NCBI GenBank assembly: GCA_903854195.1
Contig: CAINVO010000004.1
Span: forward strand, 1-41,734
Direction of reading: 5' to 3'
Source: an uncultured bacterium
GTDB taxonomy: Bacteria > Patescibacteriota > Minisyncoccia > Phycocordibacterales > CAINVO01
DNA length: 41,734 nucleotides
Positions 1 to 8,357 of the stretch are shown here, piece after piece (within the stretch, counting starts at the first letter, position 1; each line of letters opens with the position of its first letter). A program made the translations under genes and the position numbers. The notes under the pieces are model-generated. The model saw only the letters and a program-made list of their open reading frames with translations, did not search any database and was not told the DNA's origin.

Positions 1-2
1 TA

Positions 3-116
3 CAAGATCCAGACCTTACCTCACAGTGGAACAAGTTTGTTGCAAGTAAAGACAGCAAGACTGCACAGGATGGAGCTGTTAAACTCATGTCCTTGCTTAG
101 TGCGAAGATGATTTAG
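3..116 (+). CDS. C-terminal fragment of a CDS truncated at the window start
   Basis: Open frame 3 reads QDPDLTSQWNKFVASKDSKTAQDGAVKLMSLLSAKMI-stop; no start in window. Confidence 0.5.
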   Translation, partial: QDPDLTSQWNKFVASKDSKTAQDGAVKLMSLLSAKMI

Positions 117-204
117 GGCCTCGTGTTTGAAAAGAGGCTGTGAGAGGTGGGGAAGTTGGAGATATAGAAAATTTGCAGTAAAAACATAAACAGTAAATAA
201 AAAA

Positions 205-232
205 CAGGGTCGCATCAATATGATGGACCCTG
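205..232. terminator. Hairpin between convergent genes
   Basis: CAGGGTC gCATC aatat GATG GACCCTG inverted repeat, T-rich downstream. Confidence 0.55.
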
Positions 233-259
233 TTGTGTTTTGAATAGAATTTTTTCAGT

Positions 260-1714
260 TCAGATTTCTTTATTGATAGCTGCGAGTGTTCCTTCAATCA
301 CAGCACATGGATTGCGATAGTTTCCAATATCTCCATTGTGGTATTTTACGCCACCATCAGAGAATTTTATTCCTGATGCTGTAGATATAGATACAATTGT
401 ATCATCCTCCATGACCCATCCATTTTCACGACCCTGCAGTACACCATGAAGTGCCACCGCTGATTGGGGACAAATGCCGGCCCCTGCTCTTGTGAATTTG
501 GCCCAGGTGTCATTGATTTCATTTTCTTCAACTCTCACAAAGTGTAGGTCGAATTTTTCATACAATGACTTGATACGAGGGAAGCTGACAGGGTCATTGA
601 TGTTCATAGCTGATGCTACAGTATCTTTGAATTTTCCTGGCTTGTAGTTTGCAAACGAACTTTCCTCCCAGCGACACAAGGTGTCAGCTGCAGATGCTTG
701 TGCGGCGATGATACCAGGCAAATGATCGATCAATCCGTGCTCTTTTGCACGAAGTAGTCCGATCATGAGTGCCGATAGATTGCCGCCATTTCCGACAGGA
801 ATAGAAATCCAATCAGGAACCTTCCATTCGAAGTCTTGAATGATTTCAAGAACGATGGTTTCTTGGCCAACAAGTCGCATGTCGTTTTTGCTATTAACCA
901 AAACGTATTCCGGATGGTTTAAGCTAAACTCTTGAATCAGTTTCATGCACCCATCAAAACCATCCTCATGCTGAAGAGCAATGACTTTGGCTCCATGAGC
1001 TTGCGCTTGAAAGAGCTGACTCGCTGCAATTTTTTCTTTCGGCAGAAGCACGACACATGAAAGACGGTCTCTAACGTATGCCGCATAAATTGCAGCAGAC
1101 GCCGAAGTGTCGCCAGTTGATGCGCAAGCTACACCTTTGATACCGAGCTCTGGATGTTCAAGTTGTAAGCGAAGAGCATCAGAAATCGCAACAGGCATGC
1201 CACGATCTTTAAAGCTTTCACTTGGGCCTTGACCCTCCATTTTTATGTAGAGGTTTTTGAGGCCAATTTCTTTTTTCATCCAGTCTGGAATTTCAAACAT
1301 GTCAGTCTGACCCTCACTCAGAGAAACAATAGCTTCTTCTGGAAATCCCGGAAGAAGTAAGTCTCTCCAAAGCCAGATACCTGAATTGTTCGGGTATGTC
1401 TTGCGTTGAGGACCATACCGGAGGCCATCAAAGTGTCTTTGCATTTTGACACCCGAACCTAGATTTTGGCGAATGTATTCCTCGTCACGTTTGACGAGTA
1501 AAATTTCACCAGTTTTTGGATCGGTGTAGATGAAGCGGTCGGGAGAATGAATATTCCCTGTAACTACTCCTTCGTGCCAAAAACGGTAGGGGTCACCTTT
1601 GGGGTTGTTGCCCACTATCATTGCACGACCACTTGATAAGTGGGTATCTGATTTTTTTCTCATAATTGTCAATAACTCTGTTTCCGATATTAGCATAAGG
1701 TTGGGGTATTGCAA
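260..1714 (-). CDS. thrC: Threonine synthase-like PLP-dependent enzyme (start may be ATG at 1663)
   Basis: 484 aa; ESFKDRGMPVAISDA PLP-lysine region, ACASTGDTSASAAIYAAY and SIPVGNGGNLSA motifs. Confidence 0.8.
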   Translation of the reverse strand: MQYPNLMLISETELLTIMRKKSDTHLSSGRAMIVGNNPKGDPYRFWHEGVVTGNIHSPDRFIYTDPKTGEILLVKRDEEYIRQNLGSGVKMQRHFDGLRYGPQRKTYPNNSGIWLWRDLLLPGFPEEAIVSLSEGQTDMFEIPDWMKKEIGLKNLYIKMEGQGPSESFKDRGMPVAISDALRLQLEHPELGIKGVACASTGDTSASAAIYAAYVRDRLSCVVLLPKEKIAASQLFQAQAHGAKVIALQHEDGFDGCMKLIQEFSLNHPEYVLVNSKNDMRLVGQETIVLEIIQDFEWKVPDWISIPVGNGGNLSALMIGLLRAKEHGLIDHLPGIIAAQASAADTLCRWEESSFANYKPGKFKDTVASAMNINDPVSFPRIKSLYEKFDLHFVRVEENEINDTWAKFTRAGAGICPQSAVALHGVLQGRENGWVMEDDTIVSISTASGIKFSDGGVKYHNGDIGNYRNPCAVIEGTLAAINKEI

Positions 1715-1830
1715 TAGATAAAAAATGTGTTATTAAAAAATTTGCAATAAATCCAGTCTCGGACAATAATTGTGAGGCTGTTGAAAAAGAGAAAGAAAAG
1801 AAATTTTTTTAGTTAAGCAAAATGTAAAAA

Positions 1831-1920
1831 GGAGAGATGCCAGAGCGGTTGAATGGGCTACCCTGGAAAGGTAGTATGTCCGAAAGGGCATCGAGGGTTC
1901 GAATCCCTCTCTCTCCGCCA
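1831..1920 (+). tRNA. tRNA-Ser(GGA), CCA encoded
   Basis: GGAGAGA...TCTCTCC acceptor, anticodon loop CTGGAAA in stem CTACC/GGTAG, long variable arm, GGTTCGAATCC T-arm. Confidence 0.95.
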
Positions 1921-2013
1921 GGAAAACTTAGTATCGGCATGACCCACAGGCTTAGGTTTGTAGGGCAACCCATTCGCCTTCGCTATACAAATAAACAAAT
2001 GTAATCTATTATA

Positions 2014-2613
2014 ATGTGTATGAAAAAAATTATTATTTTAATAATACTGCTCTTAGTAGGAGGCGCTCTTTTTTGGCTATTCAATAATCAGTTAGCAATT
2101 AAAAATGAATTTGGAAAAAGGGCTTTTCAGGATCAAAAATATCAGAATGCCATAAATATCTTTACTGAAGTTTTGTCTAAAGACAAAAATAATCAAGATG
2201 CATATTTCTTTCGAGGTGCGACATATTCTGCAAGACAGGAATGGGAAAAATGTATCAGTGATTTTTCTACGGTGATAAGTTTAAATAGCAAATATTCAAA
2301 TTATTCGAATGCTTACTGGAGCAGAGGATATTGCTATGCGAACTCCGGCGTACTTTCTGAGGCCATTGATGACTATACTCGATCATTAGAGCTAGGTACT
2401 AATTTTACTGCCCTTGTTTATGAAAACAGAGCTAAGGCATATCTCAATAACTTGCAGATTGACGAAGCTGAGAAAGATTGGCGTACAGTGCTTCAACTAG
2501 ATCCAAATAACACAATGGCAAGGGAAGCACTTGAGGCTATCACACAAGCTAAAACAGATCCTAATTATGACCCTAAATTATTTTTAGACTCCACTAAAAA
2601 CAAAAAGTATTAA
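2014..2613 (+). CDS. Membrane-anchored TPR-repeat protein
   Basis: N-terminal hydrophobic helix, then TPR-like repeats (AFQDQKYQNAINIFTEVLSKDKNNQDAYFFRGATY, AIDDYTRSLELG). Confidence 0.75.
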   Translation: MCMKKIIILIILLLVGGALFWLFNNQLAIKNEFGKRAFQDQKYQNAINIFTEVLSKDKNNQDAYFFRGATYSARQEWEKCISDFSTVISLNSKYSNYSNAYWSRGYCYANSGVLSEAIDDYTRSLELGTNFTALVYENRAKAYLNNLQIDEAEKDWRTVLQLDPNNTMAREALEAITQAKTDPNYDPKLFLDSTKNKKY

Positions 2614-2689
2614 ATAGATACCTCCTGCAGCACAGCCAAACATGCTGTAAAGTTCTATAATAAAGTTTTAAATAAATATCCCCGACCCA

Positions 2690-2957
2690 CACACCTCAAA
2701 TTGGTCGATTGAAATATGCTAAAATATCCTTACAAGGTCTTACCCGTTGGGTACTGAACCTACGATGCCCCGCAGTGAACGAACGTAGTGAGTGAACAAG
2801 GAGAGAAGAAAAGCCCTGAGGGCTTTTCGTGAGGGATTCGAAAAGGATGAATATATCGCACGGAGCGCAGCGAGTACGATATGAAGCCTGTACCGAAGCC
2901 GTAAGCTTCGAATCCCTTAGGATCACGGAATTTTTCAGCAGAAAAATATCCGTGACC
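2690..2957. repeat. Dense structured intergenic element of nested inverted repeats
   Basis: GAAAAGCCC/GGGCTTTTC (2808-2828), GGGATTCGAA/TTCGAATCCC (2833-2842/2907-2916) enclosing ATATCG/CGATAT, TCACGGA..TTTTTC/GAAAAATATCCGTGA (2923-2955). Confidence 0.5.
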
Positions 2958-3014
2958 GAATCCATCTCTGTTCTAAAATTTTGTCATCTATTTTTCTAAT
3001 GCTACAATCTCATT

Positions 3015-3881
3015 ATGGCAGATAAATATTCAGCAGTTTGGGTCTCACACTCTTCAATGGGAGATTTTTTGAAATGTCCTCGTCTTTACTACTTGCATAA
3101 TGTTTATAAAAATCCAAAAACTGGAAAAAAGATTAATCTAGTTTCTCCAGCTCTTTCCCTAGGATCCGCAGTTCATGAAGTTGTTGAAGGTTTGGCCGAC
3201 TATCCCGCTGAAAAAAGATTTGAAAACCCAACGGAGCTTCTTGAAAGATTTGAGAAAGTTTGGGAAAAATTTTCTGGAAAAAAGGGTGGGTTTAAAACGG
3301 AGGATGAAGAAACGGAAGCTAAAGCCCGCGGTATCCAAATGATAAAAAGGGTAATCGAAAATCCTGGACCACTCAAAGAAAAGATAATAAAGCTTAAAGA
3401 TGGTTCAAATGGAATGTTGCCAAATTTTTATCTTTCTGAAAAGGATAATATTATTTTGTGCGGAAGAATTGACTGGTTAGAGTATAAAACGGAAGATGAC
3501 AGTATTCATATTTTGGATTTTAAAACAGGAAAAAATGGAGAGAAAGAAGAGTCTCTTCAATTGCCAATCTACCAACTACTTTTAAATAAGTTACAGAAAA
3601 GAAAAGTTTCAGGCGCTTCATATTGGTATTTGGATTCTGAGAATGAACCAAAAGAAGTTTCGTTACCAAATTTAGAGGAATCATACGATAGGGTATATAA
3701 AGTTGCGAAAGAGGTTTCCGATGCTAGAGCCCGCGCCTTAAAAGAAGGCGCTGAAAAAGTTTTTATATGTCCTCGGGGTGAGGCGGGCTGCTTCGGTTGT
3801 GCACCTTTTGAAAAGATTCTTCGGGGTGAAGCGGAGTCACTTGGAACAGGTGAATGGGGTCAGGAGATGTATTTGGTATAG
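3015..3881 (+). CDS. PD-(D/E)XK nuclease family protein (RecB/Cas4-like)
   Basis: SHSSMGDFLKCPRLYYL, ALSLGSAVHEV, ILDFKTGK (motif III-like), C-terminal Cys cluster CPRGEAGCFGCAPF. Confidence 0.8.
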   Translation: MADKYSAVWVSHSSMGDFLKCPRLYYLHNVYKNPKTGKKINLVSPALSLGSAVHEVVEGLADYPAEKRFENPTELLERFEKVWEKFSGKKGGFKTEDEETEAKARGIQMIKRVIENPGPLKEKIIKLKDGSNGMLPNFYLSEKDNIILCGRIDWLEYKTEDDSIHILDFKTGKNGEKEESLQLPIYQLLLNKLQKRKVSGASYWYLDSENEPKEVSLPNLEESYDRVYKVAKEVSDARARALKEGAEKVFICPRGEAGCFGCAPFEKILRGEAESLGTGEWGQEMYLV

Positions 3882-3956
3882 TGATTTAAAATTGAACCCC
3901 TTTATCTATAATCTGTTTTCGGTTATTATGACTTTCTAGATAATTTTTTATCTAAT

Positions 3957-4043
3957 GGAGAGATGGGTGAGTGGTTTAAACCAGCGGTTTACTAAACCGC
4001 CGGGCTCTAATCGGCCCCGGGAGTTCGAATCTCCCTCTCTCCG
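3957..4043 (+). tRNA. tRNA-Ser with anticodon ACT; CCA not encoded
   Basis: GGAGAGA...TCTCTCC acceptor; anticodon arm GCGGT-TTACTAA-ACCGC; long variable arm; T arm GGGAG TTCGAAT CTCCC. Confidence 0.88.
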
Positions 4044-4115
4044 CAGACCATATTTTTTATCGAGGGACTGACTCACTGGAGGCAGTTGAGCGACCGAGAT
4101 AGATAAATATTTGAA

Positions 4116-4147
4116 GAAAAAATCTCACATTTTCGTGAGGTTTTTTC
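4116..4147. terminator. Intrinsic terminator-like hairpin
   Basis: AAAAAATCTCAC attttc GTGAGGTTTTTT. Confidence 0.6.
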
Positions 4148-4159
4148 TTTGCGTTTAGA

Positions 4160-5515
4160 TTATTTCTGCAACGTCAGTATCTTCTGCGTCAGCACCATCT
4201 TCGTCTTGATGCATGCCATCAACTCCCGTTTTTCAATCGTTGATCCCTCTTTCAGGAGATACTTCGCATATCCTCGAAGGTCTAATTCTTTGACTACCTC
4301 CGTCTTATTGCTCGTCATAAAATTCCTTTGAAATTTGTTTAGTCGCTCTACCTCTTCCTCGAACTTGTGCCGCATCCCAATCTCATTGATATCGAGGTCG
4401 TCTATTATTTTGACTAGCTGGTCGATGAGATCCTCCTCTCGCATATATCCACCTTTGCAGTTCAGGTCTCTTGCTCGTGAGCATCCGTAGTAGACGTACC
4501 TTGCTGTAGTGCCATCTTTCAATTGCTTGTATTTCTCATCCGCCGATATGCCTGATCCGCAGTGCCCACAGTTGAGTAGCTTTGTGAAGGCAAATTCCTT
4601 CATTTCGGATTTCACGATATGGTCACGCTTCAGTTGGGTCTGCACCGCTTCGAATAATTCCTTCGGTATAAGCGGTTCATGTTTTCCGGTATACCAGTTG
4701 CCACTTTTCTCTGGGTATTCGAATACTCCGTAATAGAATGGATTTTGCAGGATCAGATATATGTTTCCAAGAGCCAGATTCTTATTTCCCTTCGACTTGA
4801 AGTTCAGCTCGAACTTCAGCCATTGATGCACTTTTCTGCCTGACCATTTTTCATTCGCCACCTTGTTGAACATCTGCTTGATTATCGGCCCACGCTCAGG
4901 ATCGATGATTGCGTGGCATCTCTTGTCTACATTCTTGCTATTTAGATATCCTGTCGGTGCTACTCCTGGTCGCAATCCCATCTCGCATCTTGTCCTCAAG
5001 CCTCGCTTCACGTTGATTGCTCGGTTGTCGTTCTCCAACTTCGCTTGCGATCCAAGAATCATCAGCAGAAATTTCTCATTTGGATTGTTGGTAAATGTCT
5101 GACTGAATGTTCGCACCTCGACGAGTAATTTTGCATCTATCAAGTCCACGATTCTTCCTAGGTCTCCTGCGTTTCTTGATATACGGTCAGCTGCCCACGT
5201 CAGTATTCCATTGAACTTGCCTTGCCGTATCTCATCCACGATCTCATTGAAGATCGGTCGCTTGCCTGTTTCTTTTGCTGAGTGAGATTCTCGCTTGATA
5301 ACTACTATTTCCAGCCCCTCCCGATCAGCCAGTTGGAGCATCTCCTTGATCTGGCTGTCTATGGAGAGGACTTGGCGTTCCTCGCTTTCTGTCGACTTAC
5401 GTGCGTAAAGGCAGTATTTAACCTTTACGGGGATTGCTACTTTGGCCTCAACCCCATCTGGCCTTTGTGTTTGTATATTTGTCATACAATACAAGGGATG
5501 ACGCAACTCGTCCAA
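4160..5515 (-). CDS. Large serine recombinase (likely start ATG at 5485)
   Basis: YCLYARKSTESEERQVLSIDSQI resolvase N-terminus, GILTWAADRISRN, Recombinase domain, zinc ribbon LNCGHCGSGIS...YYGCSRARDLNCKG. Confidence 0.92.
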   Translation of the reverse strand: MDELRHPLYCMTNIQTQRPDGVEAKVAIPVKVKYCLYARKSTESEERQVLSIDSQIKEMLQLADREGLEIVVIKRESHSAKETGKRPIFNEIVDEIRQGKFNGILTWAADRISRNAGDLGRIVDLIDAKLLVEVRTFSQTFTNNPNEKFLLMILGSQAKLENDNRAINVKRGLRTRCEMGLRPGVAPTGYLNSKNVDKRCHAIIDPERGPIIKQMFNKVANEKWSGRKVHQWLKFELNFKSKGNKNLALGNIYLILQNPFYYGVFEYPEKSGNWYTGKHEPLIPKELFEAVQTQLKRDHIVKSEMKEFAFTKLLNCGHCGSGISADEKYKQLKDGTTARYVYYGCSRARDLNCKGGYMREEDLIDQLVKIIDDLDINEIGMRHKFEEEVERLNKFQRNFMTSNKTEVVKELDLRGYAKYLLKEGSTIEKRELMACIKTKMVLTQKILTLQK

Positions 5516-5611
5516 GGAGTCCAGAGCGTCCTAGGGTCTTGAAGTTGGTAACTAAATACGCCTGAAATGACTACACTTATAAGTTAATTTATGGTATAGT
5601 ATTTTTCAATT

Positions 5612-6733
5612 ATGTTAAACCAACCACAAAATTCAGGTTTAGATATTCTTAAAGCCGATATTAAATTCTCAGATTTTATCGGTCAGGAAAAGCTAATGAC
5701 AGATTTAAAAAACCGAATATCTTTTGCAAAATCAAATAAAAAGAATCTACCACACATCATGCTAAGTGCTTCGCCTGAAATGGGAAAAGTTACCTTAGCT
5801 AAAGCCGTAGCAGATGAGATTGGTGTCAAAGCAGTATCTCTATCATCTCAGAAAATTAAATTAGTTGGTGATTTGGCCTCTGTTCTCACAAACCTATCAC
5901 CAGGAGATATTCTTGTTGTCGAAGATATTTCTGGTTTTAATAAATCAATCGACAATCTTCTTTATCAAGCCATTGAATCTGGTTTAATAGATATAGTAAT
6001 TGGCAAGGGATCTTCTGCTAGAACGGTGCAACTCGAACTCCCTCCTTTCACAGTTATTACTACCACTTCCAAACCTTGGCAAATTGATGAAAAAATCCGT
6101 AGATGGTTCGTTGTGTATGATTTTGCTCCATATACGAAAGAAAATGTTAGAGATATTTTTATAAAGTTAGCTAAAAAACAAGGGTTTGAGATTGATAAAG
6201 AAGCAGCAGGTGCGCTTGTTGGTTTTTGTAACGGATCTCCTGGAAATATTGCTGTGTTTGTAAAAAGAATTTCTCATTACATTAACGATATTTCTTCTGA
6301 TATGAAGATTGGTTTGCAACACATTCCCAAAATTCTTGGTCATCTTGGTTATGGAGAGAGCTACCCTCAATCCTTGAGTACCGCAGATAAATTTTCTCAT
6401 ATGTCCGGATTAGATTTTGAAAGATGGACCGCTGATCATTTTCGTCACGAAGGATATAAAGTTGAAATGACAAAAGCAACAGGAGACCACGGTATAGACC
6501 TTTTACTCTATAAGGAAAACAATTTAGTTGCCGCTGTTCAGTGCAAATGTTGGGATGGTTCAATTGGAGAACCTGTGGTCAGAGACTTTTACGGAGCATT
6601 AATGAGCAGTAAAGCACCGAAGGGATATATTTATGCAACCACCACCTTCACTCAACAAGCAGTTGATTTTATACAAGACAAGCAAATTGAGCTTGTGGAT
6701 CTTGAAAAGTTAATAACAATTTCTAAAATATGA
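5612..6733 (+). CDS. RuvB-like AAA+ domain (degenerate) fused to C-terminal Mrr-type restriction endonuclease domain
   Basis: N-term FSDFIGQEKLMTDLKNRI, GDLASVLTNLSPGDILVVEDI, DIVIGKGSSARTVQLELPPFTVI match RuvB; C-term SGLDFERWTADHF..GDHGIDLLLY..AAVQCKCW matches Mrr_cat. Confidence 0.88.
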   Translation: MLNQPQNSGLDILKADIKFSDFIGQEKLMTDLKNRISFAKSNKKNLPHIMLSASPEMGKVTLAKAVADEIGVKAVSLSSQKIKLVGDLASVLTNLSPGDILVVEDISGFNKSIDNLLYQAIESGLIDIVIGKGSSARTVQLELPPFTVITTTSKPWQIDEKIRRWFVVYDFAPYTKENVRDIFIKLAKKQGFEIDKEAAGALVGFCNGSPGNIAVFVKRISHYINDISSDMKIGLQHIPKILGHLGYGESYPQSLSTADKFSHMSGLDFERWTADHFRHEGYKVEMTKATGDHGIDLLLYKENNLVAAVQCKCWDGSIGEPVVRDFYGALMSSKAPKGYIYATTTFTQQAVDFIQDKQIELVDLEKLITISKI

Positions 6734-7293
6734 ACCAAGGGGACACGGAACACGTTTTAAAATCTCTTGATGCCCGATTTGAGGAATGGCTCAAAAACCA
6801 CGGCGACCTCTGGACGAAGCTGATTTTTGAGTCAAGAAAATTCTATGACAGCGTTCTAGCCTTAAGTGTTGCAATCGTCGGTATAATTATACCGATCACA
6901 CTTAATTCATCGGCAGAAATTAATCGTACCACCCTTCTTTTATCCGCCGTTATTTTTCTGGTAGAGATTTTAGTTGGTATTTTCGGTAGATTTTTTGTTA
7001 TACGAAAAGACATAAAAACATGGCCAGACGAACTTAGAAAAATGGAAGCTAGCTACAAAGCATCCAAAGCTATTATTCGTGACGAAGGCATTAACGATGA
7101 TAGTCTCACAAAAATAGAAAAAATATTTTCAACTGAAAAAAGACATATTTTCGATATTTTTAAATGGATATTCATGCCATTATTTGCAGTAGGCCTTATA
7201 CTTCTTACATCTTCTTTTATTTTTCATAGCTCAAAAATACATAGACCACATAGGTCATTCTCCGACTATTCTCGGAATGTAGAGTTTAGATAA
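6730..7293 (+). CDS. Small membrane protein with 3 predicted TM helices, start overlaps upstream stop (ATGA)
   Basis: 187 aa; hydrophobic segments VLALSVAIVGIIIPITL, LLLSAVIFLVEILVGIF, WIFMPLFAVGLILLTSSFIF. Confidence 0.75.
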   Translation: MNQGDTEHVLKSLDARFEEWLKNHGDLWTKLIFESRKFYDSVLALSVAIVGIIIPITLNSSAEINRTTLLLSAVIFLVEILVGIFGRFFVIRKDIKTWPDELRKMEASYKASKAIIRDEGINDDSLTKIEKIFSTEKRHIFDIFKWIFMPLFAVGLILLTSSFIFHSSKIHRPHRSFSDYSRNVEFR

Positions 7294-7440
7294 ATACGGC
7301 AAAAAGTGACAAAGGTCTTCTCGTGTCACATTTGTAACATTTTTCCCAAAATATCCTTATTCTCCTTCATTTGGTGGTTTGAATAGCACAGTGCCTTTCC
7401 GTGTGCTAAGTGTGCCATTTGGTCAAGAAATCCGAAAGTA

Positions 7441-7471
7441 AATGGGACGCTGATTTTCTTGGCGTCCCATT
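7441..7471. repeat. Perfect 10-bp inverted repeat
   Basis: AATGGGACGC tgattttcttg GCGTCCCATT. Confidence 0.6.
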
Positions 7472-7840
7472 CAAAAATTCCTATTTCCATCCTTACACTG
7501 CTTGGTCATTTTAAAATCACTTATCAAATATCTACACTTTTGAAACTATCGTATACGAGTCCCAAATGTCCCATTTACCAAAATGAAATTGGCACACTAT
7601 TTCGTAGACTGTGCCATGTTCCAACATTCTGAAATATCCTTGTGGTGCTTGATAAGTATCCCTCGAAACTGACGAAAAGTGCCATTTTGCTACACCCCCT
7701 ATCTGTGTGCCAAATTGTGCCAATTTGAGTAAAAAATATAGCGACCTACTCCCATCAAAACGCAGATTGGAATTTTCTCCAAAGAACCCTTATACTGCTT
7801 GGTATTGGTTAGTTCGCAACTGACTCACACCGCAAGATCG

Positions 7841-7870
7841 AAAAACCCGAGATTCTTTCTCGGGTTTTTT
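7841..7870. terminator. Intrinsic terminator
   Basis: AAAAACCCGAG attcttt CTCGGGTTTTTT. Confidence 0.85.
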
Positions 7871-7996
7871 GATTTCTGTGGGTAGAGAGAGGATGTGAGA
7901 TTGATAGAATCTTTATACTCCTCGACATATTTTCAAAAGTTGCACCCATATGTTATTGTGCCATCAGTAACTAAAATTTGAACAAGAAAGGAAAAT

Positions 7997-8188
7997 GTGA
8001 AAAAGAAAGCCGAATTCCTACCTGAACCGGGGGACTATGAAGGAAAGTGCCCCAAGTGCAATACTGTCATCAAGACAACTGAAAAGGATATTGTTCTCAG
8101 TGGCAGTCCTCCCGAATTTCCTACCCACATCCGGGGTCATTGTCATTTTGCTGTCCCAATGACTCTCGTCAAACCAAAAAAGTCCTGA
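7997..8188 (+). CDS. Small putative zinc-binding protein (GTG start)
   Basis: GAAAGGAAAAT-GTG; 63 aa with CPKC...HIRGHCHF. Confidence 0.6.
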   Translation: MKKKAEFLPEPGDYEGKCPKCNTVIKTTEKDIVLSGSPPEFPTHIRGHCHFAVPMTLVKPKKS

Positions 8189-8357
8189 CTTGGAGCAGAA
8201 TCTCACAGAGGTTCTGATTTCGGTCAGGACTTTCTGTTAAATATTAAGGGGTGTTTTTACTATCCACACTTTTTTCTTTTTTAAATCTCAGTATAAATAA
8301 ATAGTGTATAATATAAGCAATTATTTTATTATTAATGCGGTTATTTTATTTAAGAAA

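Noticed and set aside
2696-2965. 89-aa minus-strand ORF
   Set aside because: Lies across the inverted-repeat element; the translation looks like structured non-coding DNA, with no domain-like pattern.
7532-7723. 63-aa minus-strand ORF in the GTGCCA repeat region
   Set aside because: Composition is driven by the repeated motif; no RBS or domain evidence.
8304-8357. N-terminal extension of the FnIII protein
   Set aside because: The signal peptide starts at ATG 8358; upstream codons are AT-rich leader.
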